NCBI RefSeq assembly: GCF_001298105.1
Contig: NZ_LGJH01000136.1
Span: 1-64,000, forward strand
Length of the DNA stretch: 64,000 bases
Direction: 5' to 3'
Origin: Novosphingobium sp. ST904
Lineage (GTDB): Bacteria > Pseudomonadota > Alphaproteobacteria > Sphingomonadales > Sphingomonadaceae
Part shown: positions 18,130 through 27,918 of the stretch, in pieces
Layout of the letters: each line of letters opens with the position of its first letter
Numbering within the stretch: the stretch's first letter is position 1
The notes under the pieces: generated by a model
Told to the model about the DNA's origin: nothing
Database searches by the model: none
Seen by the model: the letters and a program-made list of their open reading frames with translations, nothing else
Position numbers and translations under genes: made by a program

Positions 18130-18669
18130 GCACCCCCACCCCGGCGCATGATGACGCCACCGGTCAAGAGCGGACCGCGCTACAATAACATGATCCAGTC
18201 GGACAAGGTCCGCGTGATCGACGAAAACGGCGAGAACATCGGCGTGATGTACACGCGCCAGGCGATCGAGCAGGCGGCCGAAGTCGGCCTTGACCTGGTC
18301 GAAGTCTCGCCCAACGCGGACCCGCCGGTGTGCAAGTTCCTGGATGTCGGCAAGTTCCGGTATGAGGCCCAGAAAAAGGCCAATGCCGCGCGCAAGACCC
18401 AGAAGACGCAGGAGATCAAGGAGATCAAGATGCGTCCGAACATCGACGATCACGACTATGACGTGAAGATGCGCAACATCCAGCGCTTCATCGGCGATGG
18501 CGACAAGGTGAAGGTGACCCTGCGTTTCCGTGGCCGTGAACTTTCGCACCAGCAGCTCGGCATGAACCTGCTGCGCCGCGTGCAGGAAGATGTCGCGGAC
18601 GTCGCGAAGATCGAGGCTTATCCGCGCATGGAAGGCCGCCAGATGCTCATGGTGCTTTCGCCCAAGTAA
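18127..18669 (+). CDS. infC: translation initiation factor IF-3 (AUA start)
   Basis: About 180 residues. The N-terminal domain has [19 protein letters not shown], the linker is lysine-rich, and the C-terminal domain has [20 protein letters not shown] and [17 protein letters not shown]. The start is placed at ATA 18127, giving [10 protein letters not shown] before the usual [11 protein letters not shown], because this codon has the ribosome site (AGGAGA) and the ATG at 18148 does not. IF3 discriminates against non-canonical starts, so an AUA start allows autorepression. A strong terminator follows. Confidence 0.93.
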   Translation: MAPPPRRMMTPPVKSGPRYNNMIQSDKVRVIDENGENIGVMYTRQAIEQAAEVGLDLVEVSPNADPPVCKFLDVGKFRYEAQKKANAARKTQKTQEIKEIKMRPNIDDHDYDVKMRNIQRFIGDGDKVKVTLRFRGRELSHQQLGMNLLRRVQEDVADVAKIEAYPRMEGRQMLMVLSPK

Positions 18670-18709
18670 GCATCGGCTTCAGGCATCGGCTTCGGCCGGT
18701 GCAAACCGC

Positions 18710-18737
18710 AAAGGGCGCGCCGCAAGGCGCGCCCTTT
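18710..18737 (+). terminator. rho-independent terminator of infC
   Basis: AAAGGGCGCGCC (18710-18721) pairs perfectly with GGCGCGCCCTTT (18726-18737) across a GCAA loop, followed by GTGTTTGT. It lies 40 bases after the infC stop. The complementary A-run also makes it usable for the convergent ClC gene. Confidence 0.85.
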
Positions 18738-18807
18738 GTGTTTGTGCGGCCGTCATGCGGTGTGGACGCCGCCCGCGAGATGGGCGGCCGCGCGGGGCGG
18801 TCCGCGA

Positions 18808-20106
18808 TCAGGCGCCCTTTTGCAGGAAGCGCTGCGACAGCCCGTGGTAGAGCTTCTCCTTGCTCACGAGCTGTGCGGCAAAGTCTCCGATCAGCGCGGC
18901 GGCCAGCAAGGGCATCATCAGCCCGCGACTGGCCGTCGTCTCCGAGATGATGATGACCGCCGTCAACGGCGCGCGGACCACGCCGGTGAAATAGGCCACC
19001 ATGCCCAGAAGCACGATCGCGCCGGGGGGATAGTCGGGAAAGATGCCGCGCAGCAGGTCGCCGATCCCGGCGCCGATGGACAGCGACGGGGCGAAAATGC
19101 CGCCGGGAATGCCGGAAACCGCCGTCGCCAGAGTGGTCGCGAACTTCGCCGCGCCGAACCAGAGGGGCACGTCCTGACCGGCGATGATTCCATGGGCGGT
19201 ATCGTACCCGGTCCCCCAGGTCAGCCCGGTCGAGACGCCAAGGACCGCGACGACGATACCGCAGCCCGCAGCGAACAGCACCGGACGCGCGCGCAGCCAG
19301 ACCATCGGGCGCATCGCGCTCGTGCCCGAGGCCAGCATCAACCGCGAGAACCCGCCGCCCGCCATCCCGCCGAGGATTCCGGCAACCGGCGTAACGACAA
19401 GCGCCTGCTGGAACCCGAGGGTCTGCCGCATGGCGCCGAAGTAGATGTAATCGCCTGCGATGCCCAGGCTGACCATGCCGGCGATGAGTACCGCGGCCAT
19501 GACCAGCAGCGTCATGCGCTGCTCGTAAGCGGCGGCCAGTTCCTCGATCGCGAAGGCGACGCCCGCCAGCGGCGTGTTGAAGGCCGCCGCCACGCCGGCC
19601 GCTCCGCCCGCGATATAGACCGACGAACGCAGCGGCACCCGCAAGATGCGGTGCATGCGGCCCATGATGGCGGCGGCGATCTGGACGGTGGGCCCTTCGC
19701 GGCCGACCGAAGCGCCGATCAGCAGCCCGCCCACGGTCAGAAAGAACTTGGCGATGGCGGCCCGCGCGGAAACCAGCGTCGACATCGCCGCTTCGGGATT
19801 CTTCGTGGCCGCCATGACCTGCGGAATTCCCGAACCCCTGGCCAGCGGTGCGAAGCGCTGGGTCAGCCAGGCGATGGCGGCAAATCCGGCGGGCGTGGCC
19901 AGCAGCGGCGCCCACCACCAGTCCCGCGCGAGGATATGGAACAGCGCATTCGCCCGGTCGGCCATTTCGGCGAACACCAGGGCCACCAGCCCGACCAGCA
20001 CGGCGCCGCCGACGATCGCCACCCTTCTCCGCCAGACCAGCGCTTCGGGACCGTGGCGGCGCAGGACGACGCGGACACGGCGAGGCAACAGGCGGCTGGA
20101 TATCAT
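18808..20106 (-). CDS. ClC-family chloride channel or Cl-/H+ exchanger
   Basis: A 432-residue membrane protein with about ten to eleven helices. The anion-selectivity motifs are present: GSGIPQVM, GREGPTVQIAA and GIFAPSLSIGAG. There is no C-terminal CBS pair. The glutamate in GREGP is the gating residue of ClC exchangers. The start at 20106 follows a GAGAG site; a longer arginine-rich extension upstream is possible but not convincing. Role is likely in acid or ion balance. Confidence 0.92.
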   Translation of the reverse strand: MISSRLLPRRVRVVLRRHGPEALVWRRRVAIVGGAVLVGLVALVFAEMADRANALFHILARDWWWAPLLATPAGFAAIAWLTQRFAPLARGSGIPQVMAATKNPEAAMSTLVSARAAIAKFFLTVGGLLIGASVGREGPTVQIAAAIMGRMHRILRVPLRSSVYIAGGAAGVAAAFNTPLAGVAFAIEELAAAYEQRMTLLVMAAVLIAGMVSLGIAGDYIYFGAMRQTLGFQQALVVTPVAGILGGMAGGGFSRLMLASGTSAMRPMVWLRARPVLFAAGCGIVVAVLGVSTGLTWGTGYDTAHGIIAGQDVPLWFGAAKFATTLATAVSGIPGGIFAPSLSIGAGIGDLLRGIFPDYPPGAIVLLGMVAYFTGVVRAPLTAVIIISETTASRGLMMPLLAAALIGDFAAQLVSKEKLYHGLSQRFLQKGA

Positions 20107-20265
20107 CACGACTCTCGGTGGACGACCTGGGGCGCGGTCGGGGGGTGCCCGCTTCTTGGAGCCGTTCTCCGGGCATGTCCACCCGCGCGGCTGCCATGGC
20201 CGCAATATCGCATCGATCCGCGAAACAGCCGCCGCGCCCCGGTCAATCCGGGCGGGCGGGGCCTG

Positions 20266-20798
20266 TCATCCCTTCCATTCGCGGCGTTCTTCCGCCGCGC
20301 GCAGGACTTCGTAGGCAAGCTGATAGGTCTGGAACGCCTTGGCCGCCTCGGGATCGTTGGGGCGCACGTCGGGGTGGACTTCCTTGGCCTTGGCGCGCCA
20401 GGCCCTGCGCACGGCATCGAACTCGGCATCCGGGTCGAGACCCAGCGCTTCGAGCGCGCGCAGTTCGTCGCCGCTGCGCGAACCGTCGCCCGAACCGGCC
20501 AGCCGTAGTGCGAGGATTCCTTGTAGCCCGATGTCTGCGCCTGCTCGTCCTGCTCGCGCCGGGCGGCTTCTTCGGCGTCGAGACCGGCGAAATAGTCCCA
20601 CCCGGCGTTGTATTCGGCGGCATGCTTCTGGCAGAAGTACCAGCGGTCGGGGCTGTTGGGGCTCTTGGGCGCGGGGCAGTTGCCCGGATCGGTGCAGCCG
20701 TGGCGATCGCACAGGCGCACCTGGGCAGCCTCGTGCGAGCTGCCATAGCCGCGCCAGCGCGGGAAACCCCAGTCCTGTGATCGACCTGCGCGACTCAT
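20266..20798 (-). CDS. DnaJ (J) domain protein, frameshifted near 20503
   Basis: About 177 residues when repaired. The N-terminal part has cysteine/histidine motifs (RLCDRHGCTDPGNC, WYFCQKHAAEYNAGWDYF). The C-terminal part is a J domain with ALEALGLDPDAEFDAVRRAW and the HPD signature in EVHPDVRPND. One base is missing near 20500-20505 (restoring G gives YGLAGSGDGS). C-terminal J domains with such an N-terminal region are a known alphaproteobacterial type; they recruit DnaK, but the client is unknown. Convergent spacing to the ClC gene is wide; it is transcribed away from pal. Confidence 0.82.
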
Positions 20799-20855
20799 TC
20801 GAACGCCGATACCTGCCGACTCGAAGCCAATGCAAGTGCGTATGGCTTGCCCCGC

Positions 20856-20890
20856 ATGCAAAAAAGCCCGGCTCGCTGACGCGAACCGGG
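20856..20890 (-). terminator. rho-independent terminator of pal
   Basis: On the minus strand CCGGTTCGC pairs with GCGAGCCGG (one G-U pair) over a short loop and is followed by six T residues (A-run at 20860-20865 on the plus strand). It lies 30 bases beyond the pal stop and ends the Tol-Pal operon. Confidence 0.85.
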
Positions 20891-20919
20891 GCCGATTTGC
20901 TGCGCCGGAGCGCGCCCGA

Positions 20920-21453
20920 TCAGTCGATCGTGACGGTAACCGCGCGGCGGTTCTGCGCCCACGACGCTTCGTCCGAACCGAGCGCGATCGGGCGCTCCTT
21001 GCCGTAGCTCACGGTGTTCAGGCGCGAGGCATCGACGCCCAGGCTGATGAGGTAGTTCTTGGCCGCATTGGCGCGGCGCTCACCCAGCGCGAGGTTGTAT
21101 TCGCGGGTGCCGCGTTCGTCGGCATGGCCTTCGATGGTGGCGCGCTTGTTGGGGTACTGAAGCAGCCACTGGGCCTGCTTCGAAAGCGCGGCCTGGTCCG
21201 CCGAATCGATGGTGTCCTCGTTCAGCTGGAAATAGATGGTGTCCGAACCCATCATGCGGGCGAGGAAGTCGGCCTGGCTGCCGGCCTGCGGGCCGCTCGG
21301 CTGGGTGGGGCCAGTGGTGGTGGTTGCCGGGCCCGGCTCGGGCGGCAGTTCCTTCGGCGCCTTCGATGCGCACGCCGACATGGCGAGCGCGCCGGCGAGG
21401 AGGAGCATTGTCGATCCGGTCTTCACATGGCGGGGGGACATGAGGGCAGGCAT
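20920..21453 (-). CDS. pal: peptidoglycan-associated lipoprotein Pal
   Basis: A 177-residue lipoprotein. The leader ends in a lipobox-like LAMSACAS (Cys about 28), followed by a proline-rich spacer and an OmpA-like peptidoglycan-binding domain with IEGHADERGTREYNLALGERRA and the late VSYGKERP. Pal anchors the outer membrane to peptidoglycan and binds TolB. It is the last gene of the ybgC-tolQRAB-pal operon. Confidence 0.96.
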   Translation of the reverse strand: MPALMSPRHVKTGSTMLLLAGALAMSACASKAPKELPPEPGPATTTTGPTQPSGPQAGSQADFLARMMGSDTIYFQLNEDTIDSADQAALSKQAQWLLQYPNKRATIEGHADERGTREYNLALGERRANAAKNYLISLGVDASRLNTVSYGKERPIALGSDEASWAQNRRAVTVTID

Positions 21454-21589
21454 GAGGCAATCTCCTAAAGTGCGCAGCCAATTATGAATGGCCTGCGATT
21501 GTTGAAGTTCCGTATAATTTCAAATGCTGTCAACCTGAACGAACGCCCCTTTTCAGGGACGTTCCTTCAGGCTGCAATAATCGCTGGCC

Positions 21590-23008
21590 TCAGGGGCGAA
21601 CGGGGCCCCAGGCCGGGTCCGAGGCGCCCACCGGGGTCGGCAGCCTGCGCTCGTTGCGGCCGGTGAGATCGACCTGCCAGATCGACGCGGTTCCGACCGT
21701 CTTGGCGGTGCGGAAGAACTGGATGATGCGGCCGTTCGGAGACCAGGTGGGCGCTTCGTCCTGCCACGAATCCGTGAGGTGGCGCATGCCGCCGCCGTTC
21801 GGGTTCATCACCGCGATGCGCAAGTTTCCGGCAACGTGCGTGAAGGCGATCTGGTCTCCGCGCGGGCTCCATTCGGGCGTTGCGGAGCGGCCGCCGAAGA
21901 AGCTGATGCGGCGCTGGTTCGAACCGTCCGCGTTCATCACGTAGATCTGCTGGTTGCCCGAGCGGTCGCTTTCGAACACGATCTGGTTGCCGTCCGGCGA
22001 GTAGGACCCGCCGATCGAGATGCCCGGCGTGTTGGTCAGGCGCTGCGGGGTGCCGCCGCCGGCCGAGGAGATGCGGTAGATGTCGGTATTGCCGCCTGAG
22101 GCCATCGAGTAGAGCACCCACTTGCCGTCCGGCGACCAGCGCGGCGCCATCGTCGGGTTGCCGGTGCGCGCGATCAGCTTCTGGGTGTTGCTGGCCAGAT
22201 CGTAGACATAGATGCTCGGCTGTCCGTTGAGATAGGACAGGTAGAGGATCTTCGAATAGTCCGGCGAATAGCGCGGGGTGAGCGCGGTCGACTGGCCGCT
22301 GGTCAGGTAGCGGTGGTTGGCGCCGTCCGAATCCATGATCGCCAGCCGCTTCATGCGGTGGTCCTTCGGACCGGTCTCGGCGATATAGGCGATCTTGGAA
22401 TCGAAGAACGGGCTTTCGCCCGAGAGGCGCGAATAGACCATGTCGGCGCACTTGTGCGCGGCGCGGCGCCAGTCCCCGGCGCCCACCTTCCAGCCGCCCT
22501 TGGTGAGCTGCTGCTTCAGGGCGACATCGTAGAGATAGCAGCCGACGGTCAGGTCGCCGTCGGGATTGGCGCGCACGAAGCCCTGCACCAGCATGTCCGC
22601 GCTGCGGGCAGACCAGGTGGGGAAGTCGGGCGACTGGATCTGGCCGAAAGCGGGCTGCGGCAGACCGTCCGGGCCGGAGGGCTTGAACAGGCCGTTGTTC
22701 TTGAGATCGGCGGCGACCACTTGCGACAGCGCGCGGCCGAGCGCGGCGGTGGACCCGGCATTGGTGCGGGTCGGCACGTCGGCGTCCGTGGCGAACGTGG
22801 TGATGGCGATGCCGAGATCCTGCCACTCGTTCTCGTCGGAAACCGAGCCGGTCAGGCCGCCGTCATCGGGCTGCACACCCACGTCGGCCCCTGCGGGCGG
22901 TCCGGGAATGGCGACCGGCGTCGCATTCTGCGCGGCAAGCGGTGCGCCCGCCAGCGCGAAGACGAGAGCCAGCGGAAGCAGTCGTGTCGAAAAGGTCCGG
23001 TGGGTCAT
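21590..23008 (-). CDS. tolB: Tol-Pal system protein TolB
   Basis: A 472-residue periplasmic protein with signal peptide (cut near APLAAQN), an N-terminal alpha/beta domain and a C-terminal six-bladed propeller. The blade repeats read PRWSPDGKWVLY, YSPDGNQIVFESDRSGNQQI, PEWSPRGDQIAFT and PTWSPNGRIIQFF. The ATG at 23008 overlaps the tolA stop (ATGA). TolB links Pal to the inner-membrane TolQRA motor. Confidence 0.96.
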   Translation of the reverse strand: MTHRTFSTRLLPLALVFALAGAPLAAQNATPVAIPGPPAGADVGVQPDDGGLTGSVSDENEWQDLGIAITTFATDADVPTRTNAGSTAALGRALSQVVAADLKNNGLFKPSGPDGLPQPAFGQIQSPDFPTWSARSADMLVQGFVRANPDGDLTVGCYLYDVALKQQLTKGGWKVGAGDWRRAAHKCADMVYSRLSGESPFFDSKIAYIAETGPKDHRMKRLAIMDSDGANHRYLTSGQSTALTPRYSPDYSKILYLSYLNGQPSIYVYDLASNTQKLIARTGNPTMAPRWSPDGKWVLYSMASGGNTDIYRISSAGGGTPQRLTNTPGISIGGSYSPDGNQIVFESDRSGNQQIYVMNADGSNQRRISFFGGRSATPEWSPRGDQIAFTHVAGNLRIAVMNPNGGGMRHLTDSWQDEAPTWSPNGRIIQFFRTAKTVGTASIWQVDLTGRNERRLPTPVGASDPAWGPVRP

Positions 23009-23981
23009 TGTGATAGCCTCTTGTCGAACTTGAACGACGATACGCGCTTCCACGCATCGAAGTATTCATCGGGAAGGTTGAACGGCGCCGCAAGCTGCAC
23101 TGCGCGGATCGCCTGCTCCGCATGGCGGGCGGCCTGGTTGCGGTTGGTGTCGGTTATGCCGGTCTGGCGCACAACGGTCGGCTTGCCGGCAAGGCTGCCA
23201 TCCTTGTTCAGCGTGAAGGCAAGGTAAGTCACCAGTTCCTCGGCGTCCGGTCCCTGCGGCGCCTGCCAGTGCGGCTTGAGCTGGCGGGTGATCGCACCGG
23301 ACAGCGCAGACTTCACCTCGGGGCCGAGCGCGCGGCCGGAGTGCCCTTGCCCTGCGTGGCCGTGGCGCCGGAAACGCCGGCGAGGAAGTCCGCCCCCACG
23401 CGGCTGCCGCCCGCCTTCTTGGGCGGGGTGGTGGCCTTGCTGTCCGCCGCGCCCGGCTTGCTGACGATCCGGTCGATCGCGCTGCCCTTGGACGGCGCCG
23501 ACTTTGCAGGCGTGGGCTTTGCCGGGGCGGGTTTGGGCTTCGCGGGAGCGGGCGCAGGCTTGGGAGCCGGCTTTGGCGCGGGCTTCGGCCTCTCGGCCGG
23601 CCTTGGCGGCGCGGGCCTCGGAGCGGGCCTCGGAGCGGGTTGCGGTACCGGAGCAGGCTGCGGCTTCGGCGGTTGGGGCCGGGGCGGCAGCGGCGCGGGC
23701 TGGATCGGGGCGGGTTCCGGGGCAGGCGCCGGCTCGGGTGCCGGCGGCGGGGCGGCCTCGCCCAGTTCGGGCGCGATGTCGGGCGCGGCCTGGCTGTTCG
23801 GATCGGGCGAGGTCGAGGTGAGCCCCACTTCGTCGCTGATCGTCACTTCGATACGCTCGGGCGGCTTCACCACCTCGTTCTGCGCCGGACGCAGCATGAT
23901 CACCGCCAGCACCCCGAGGTGCAGCGCGACCGCCACGGTGAGGCCCAGCCCCTCGTCCTTGCGCAATCCCAGCATTGCCAT
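23005..23981 (-). CDS. tolA: TolA-like energy-transducing protein, frameshifted near 23325
   Basis: About 325 residues when repaired. There is an N-terminal membrane helix (residues 14-31), then a long proline/alanine/lysine-rich periplasmic arm (PxP repeats, residues about 75-175), and a C-terminal domain (VKSALSGAITRQLKPHWQAP, ending at KRLSQ). One base is missing at about 23320-23330: restoring it turns AARSAPR-stop into AARLGPEVKSAL. The position between tolR and tolB and the overlapping stop identify it as TolA. Probable sequencing error. Confidence 0.88.
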
Positions 23982-23995
23982 CGTGCCAGCCTAAC

Positions 23996-24453
<458 letters not shown>

Positions 24454-24454
<1 letters not shown>

Positions 24455-25163
24455 CAGCGCTGCTCCAGCTCACGGGTGAGCGCGGAGTGCAGACGGTCGG
24501 CAAAGCGCTGGAGGCGTGATTCGAACAGGTTCACGCGGTGCGAGAAGCGGTTGTAGGCGATGACCGCCGGGATGGCCGCGAACAGGCCGATGGCCGTGGC
24601 GAACAGGGCTTCCGAAATGCCGGGAGCAACCACCGCGAGCGAGGAATTCTGCTGCTGGCCGATCTGGAAGAAGCTGTTCATGATGCCCCAGACGGTGCCG
24701 AACAGGCCCACGAACGGCGCGACCGAGCCCACCGTGGCCAGGAAGTTCAAACGGTTCGAGATGATGTCGCTTTCCTCGCCGACCGAAGAGGTCATGGCGA
24801 GGGCAATACGCTCGCGCGCGCCTTCGGGATCGAACTTGGGCATCGCGGCATTGCGGCGCCATTCGGCCAGACCGGCCCCCGCGACCTTGCCCATCGGCAC
24901 GTCGCCGCGGCGGCGTTCCTTCTGGTAGGCCTCGAAGTTCTGGGCTTCCCAGAAGCCTTCCTCATAATCCGCGCACTTGCGGTTGAGGCTGCGATGCGCA
25001 GCATGAAGCTGATGATGATGGCCCAGACCCAGACGCTCGCCAGGATCAGCCCGGCCATGATCGCCTGCACGACGATATCGGCGTGCAGGAACAGCTTTAC
25101 CGGGTTGAGGTGATCGGAATCGCTGCCGATGGTTACGGCGGCGGCGAGCATTTCAAACGTCAT
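24454..25163 (-). CDS. tolQ: TolQ motor protein, frameshifted near 24985
   Basis: About 236 residues when repaired. The first helix is at residues 30-53 (AIMAGLILASVWVWAII); later helices are at FLATVGSVAPFVGLFGTVWG and AIGLFAAIPAVIAYNRF, the ExbB/TolQ core. One base is missing near 24983: restoring it gives RIASLNRKCADYEEGFWEA in the correct frame. The start at 25163 overlaps the ybgC stop. Probable sequencing error, as the Tol system is important for envelope integrity. Confidence 0.9.
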
Positions 25164-25622
25164 TCTTGTCCTTTCGGATGCTCACTCAGGAGCGAGGCGA
25201 AAGCATGTTGCCAGTCGGCGGGCTGTCTGCGCGGTCGTCCTTCAGGGCTGATGAACCCGACCTTTACCGTGGCCTCGGCAAGGCGGATTTCTCCGCGCCG
25301 GGCCACCTGGCGAAGGGTGCAGCTCACCCGGCCGACCTGCAGTGCATGGGTATCGATCACCACCCCGTCGCCCAGGCGCGCGGGCGAAAGGTAGCGGATG
25401 TTCACTTCCGCCACGGTGTAGAGCCCTTCCCCGGATTCCAGCGCGGCGCGCTGGTCGATGCCGAGAAGGTCGAGAAGGTCGGAACGGCCGTTCGAACCAG
25501 CGGATGTAGTTGGCGTGATAGACCACGCCGCCCGCGTCGGTGTCCTCGTAGAACACGCGAAGCGCATAGCGGTGGACCGGACCGTCGAGGACGCCGCTGG
25601 GAGGAAGAGGATCGCTGCTCAT
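25160..25622 (-). CDS. ybgC: acyl-CoA thioesterase YbgC, frameshifted near 25495
   Basis: About 154 residues when repaired. The hot-dog thioesterase motif is [23 protein letters not shown], with the catalytic Asp. The C-terminal half, in another frame, reads [28 protein letters not shown] and so on. Two bases appear to be missing at about 25490-25497 (restoring them gives FERGRSDLL). YbgC is the usual first gene of Tol-Pal operons and acts on acyl-CoA or acyl-ACP. Confidence 0.88.
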
Positions 25623-25766
25623 GCCGTCAGGTTGTGTAGCGGGCGAGGCCGGCAGTGCAATCCACTCGTCGCAGTTATCCCGCGCGTGCGGGCAAGCCGA
25701 CGGTTAATTGCGTCGTAATCGTCGGACTTGTCGGAATTTCCGCAGCGCTGCCGCCGCCCCCGGCCG

Positions 25767-26144
25767 TTACTCCGCGATCATCTGGAAGAACTGGCGTCCG
25801 CCGAAGATGTGGACATGGAGATGCGGCACTTCCTGATGGCCGTTGGTGCCCATGTTCACCATCAGCCGATATCCCGGCCCGTCCATTTCGAGCTGGCGCG
25901 TCACGTTGCCCACCGCGCGCATGAAGCCCGCGATTTCCGCATCGCCGGCCTTGGCGGTGAAATCGTCCCACGAAACGTAGGGCGCCTTGGGGATCACCAG
26001 CACGTGAATCGGCGCCTGCGGGCGGATGTCGTTGAAGGCCAACGCGAATTCGTCCTCGTAGACCTTGCTGCACGGCAGTTCGCCGCGCAGGATCTTCGCG
26101 AAGATGTTGTTGTCGTCGTAAGGCAGCTTGGGGTCGATCGGCAT
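25767..26144 (-). CDS. hinT: histidine triad (HIT) nucleotide hydrolase
   Basis: A 125-residue HIT protein. It has the N-terminal NNIFAKILRGELPCSKVYEDE and the triad HLHVHIFGG (H-x-H-x-H). HinT hydrolyses adenosine phosphoramidates. It follows hisE by about 40 bases on the same strand, the usual neighbour in alphaproteobacteria. Confidence 0.95.
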   Translation of the reverse strand: MPIDPKLPYDDNNIFAKILRGELPCSKVYEDEFALAFNDIRPQAPIHVLVIPKAPYVSWDDFTAKAGDAEIAGFMRAVGNVTRQLEMDGPGYRLMVNMGTNGHQEVPHLHVHIFGGRQFFQMIAE

Positions 26145-26185
26145 CGGTTTCTCCCGAAAGATTTCGAATGCGGCCGGACTGGGCC

Positions 26186-26512
26186 TCAGTCCCTGGGGCG
26201 AGCAGCCTTCTCGGCGATGCCCGAGACGCCTTCGCGGCGATCCAGTTCGGCCAGGACGGCGCTCAGCGGTACATCGCGGGCACCCAGCAGGACCATGAGG
26301 TGGAAGATCAGGTCCGAAGCCTCGCCGACCAGCGCCTTGTCATCCTCGGTAAGCGCGGCGATCACCGTTTCGGTGGCTTCCTCGCCGAGCTTCTGCGCGA
26401 TCTTGCCCAGCCCTTTGGCATTGAGCCGGGCGACATAGCTGCTTTCGGGATCGGCGGCGCGGCGCGCGGCGATCGTCGCCTCCAGGCGCGCGAGGGTGTC
26501 GGAGCTGCTCAT
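26186..26512 (-). CDS. hisE: phosphoribosyl-ATP pyrophosphatase
   Basis: A 108-residue all-helical MazG-like enzyme. It has KLGEEATETVIAAL and LVGEASDLIFHLMVLLGARD, the two metal-binding helices of HisE. It removes pyrophosphate from phosphoribosyl-ATP in step two of histidine synthesis. ATG 26512 is used because the frame upstream of it encodes nothing like HisE. Confidence 0.95.
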   Translation of the reverse strand: MSSSDTLARLEATIAARRAADPESSYVARLNAKGLGKIAQKLGEEATETVIAALTEDDKALVGEASDLIFHLMVLLGARDVPLSAVLAELDRREGVSGIAEKAARPRD

Positions 26513-26567
26513 GCCATGCCCATGCGGCGCAAGGGCGATGGGGTCAAGACTTCGTGGCCCCGCCGCC

Positions 26568-26738
26568 TCAGTCGGAGCGCTTCGACGACAGCCTGCGGCC
26601 CACCGCCACGCCGATGACGCCCATCGCCAGCAGGAACAGCCCGCTCGGCTCGGGCAGGCTCGTGGCATCGGCCGCGAACGCGGGAACGGGTGCGAGGAAT
26701 AGCGCCAGCATGGCGGGCAGGTAGCGGTAGTGATGCAC
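26568..26738 (-). CDS. small PEP-CTERM domain protein
   Basis: A 56-residue protein with a signal peptide (residues 5-20, ending AFAAD), then [20 protein letters not shown] with a final RRLSSKRSD. That is a PEP-CTERM sorting signal: P-E-P, membrane helix, basic tail. Nothing lies between leader and sorting tag, so it is a minimal tag-only protein. The GTG start at 26738 follows AGGAGC. The long frame joining it to hisF is an artefact of a missing base in hisF. Confidence 0.65.
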   Translation of the reverse strand: MHHYRYLPAMLALFLAPVPAFAADATSLPEPSGLFLLAMGVIGVAVGRRLSSKRSD

Positions 26739-26907
26739 GACAGGCTCCTGCGGATGACTTGACTGAACCCTTGGACCCTTGGCGCGGGGCTGCAAGGGAT
26801 GATCGGGGCGTGTCCCGATCCGGGGCAATGAAACGGGTGGAAGTTTCGAGGAATGGCGGCGGCGGGAAACTACATTCCGGCCGCCTGCGCCCGCCCCCTG
26901 CAGACGC

Positions 26908-27668
26908 CTACCCCCGCGCGGCAGGCCTGCCGAGCGCAGCGCCGCGTGGGCTTCCGCGATCGAGTGCTTGCCGAAGTGGAAGATCGAAGCCGCCAGCACC
27001 GCGCTGGCCCTGCCTTCGGTCACGCCCGCCACGAGGTGGTCGAGATTGCCGACGCCGCCGCTGGCGATCACCGGCACCGAGACGCTCTCGGCGATGAGGC
27101 GGGTCAGTTCGAGGTCGTAGCCGTTCTGCGTGCCGTCTCCGTCCATCGAGGTGACGAGCAGTTCGCCCGCTCCGTAGTCGGCCAGTTTCACCGCGTGTTC
27201 CAGCGCGTCGATCCCGGTGGCCTTGCGGCCGCCGTGCGTGAAGATCTCCCACTTGCCGGGCGCGACCTTGCGCGCATCGACCGAGGCAACGATGCACTGC
27301 GAACCGAACTTCTCGGCAATGTCGGCCACGACTTCGGGACGCGAGACGGCGGCGGAATTGACCGCCACCTTGTCCGCCCCGGCCAGCAGCAGCGCGCGGG
27401 CATCCTCGGCCGTGCGCACACCGCCGCCGACGGTCAGCGGCATGAAGCAGACCTCGGCGGTGCGTTGCACGACATCCAACAGGGTGCCGCGCCCTTCGTG
27501 GCTGGCGGAAATGTCGAGGAAGCACAGTTCGTCCGCCCCGGCCGCGTCATAGGCGCGGGCCTGCTCCACCGGATCGCCGGCGTCGACCAGATCGACGAAG
27601 TTCACGCCTTTCACCACGCGCCCGTCACGAACGTCGAGGCAGGGGATGACGCGGATACGAACGGTCAT
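26908..27668 (-). CDS. hisF: imidazole glycerol phosphate synthase subunit HisF, frameshift at 3' end
   Basis: A 253-residue beta/alpha barrel when repaired. It has [19 protein letters not shown] (catalytic Asp), [30 protein letters not shown] (second catalytic Asp) and [13 protein letters not shown]. One base is missing near 26917-26921: restoring G turns GLPRGGRR... into GLPARG followed by TAG at 26908. With HisH it makes imidazole glycerol phosphate and AICAR. Probable sequencing error at the very end. Confidence 0.95.
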
Positions 27669-27672
27669 GAGC

Positions 27673-27918
27673 TCACTCCTCGGGCTTCAGGAACAGCAGC
27701 ACGCAGAACACCCCGACCATCAGGCATACCGCGAGGTTGAAGGCGGAGTAGGCCCAGAACTTGCGCGAATTTTCCGCCAGCGAGGTTTCCACTTTCGAGC
27801 GTGCCCGGCTGAACAGCATCAGGCGCGCCTTGCCCTTGCGAAAATCACCAAGGGCCATGACCGCGCCCGGCACGAGGATGGCCAGCGCCAGACCCGCGAC
27901 GAGGCGGTTCTCGTTCAC
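27673..27918 (-). CDS. small two-helix membrane protein inside his operon
   Basis: An 81-residue protein with two hydrophobic helices (about residues 6-25 and 56-77) joined by a basic loop. The GTG start overlaps the hisA stop (GTGA) and its own stop is four bases before hisF, so it is translated with the histidine genes. It is not a histidine enzyme; no family recognised. Confidence 0.65.
   Translation of the reverse strand: MNENRLVAGLALAILVPGAVMALGDFRKGKARLMLFSRARSKVETSLAENSRKFWAYSAFNLAVCLMVGVFCVLLFLKPEE

Noticed and set aside
26568..27668. Fusion of HisF with a PEP-CTERM protein
   Set aside because: The joined frame arises from one missing G just before the hisF stop; the linker is not protein-like and there is a GTG with a ribosome site for the small protein.
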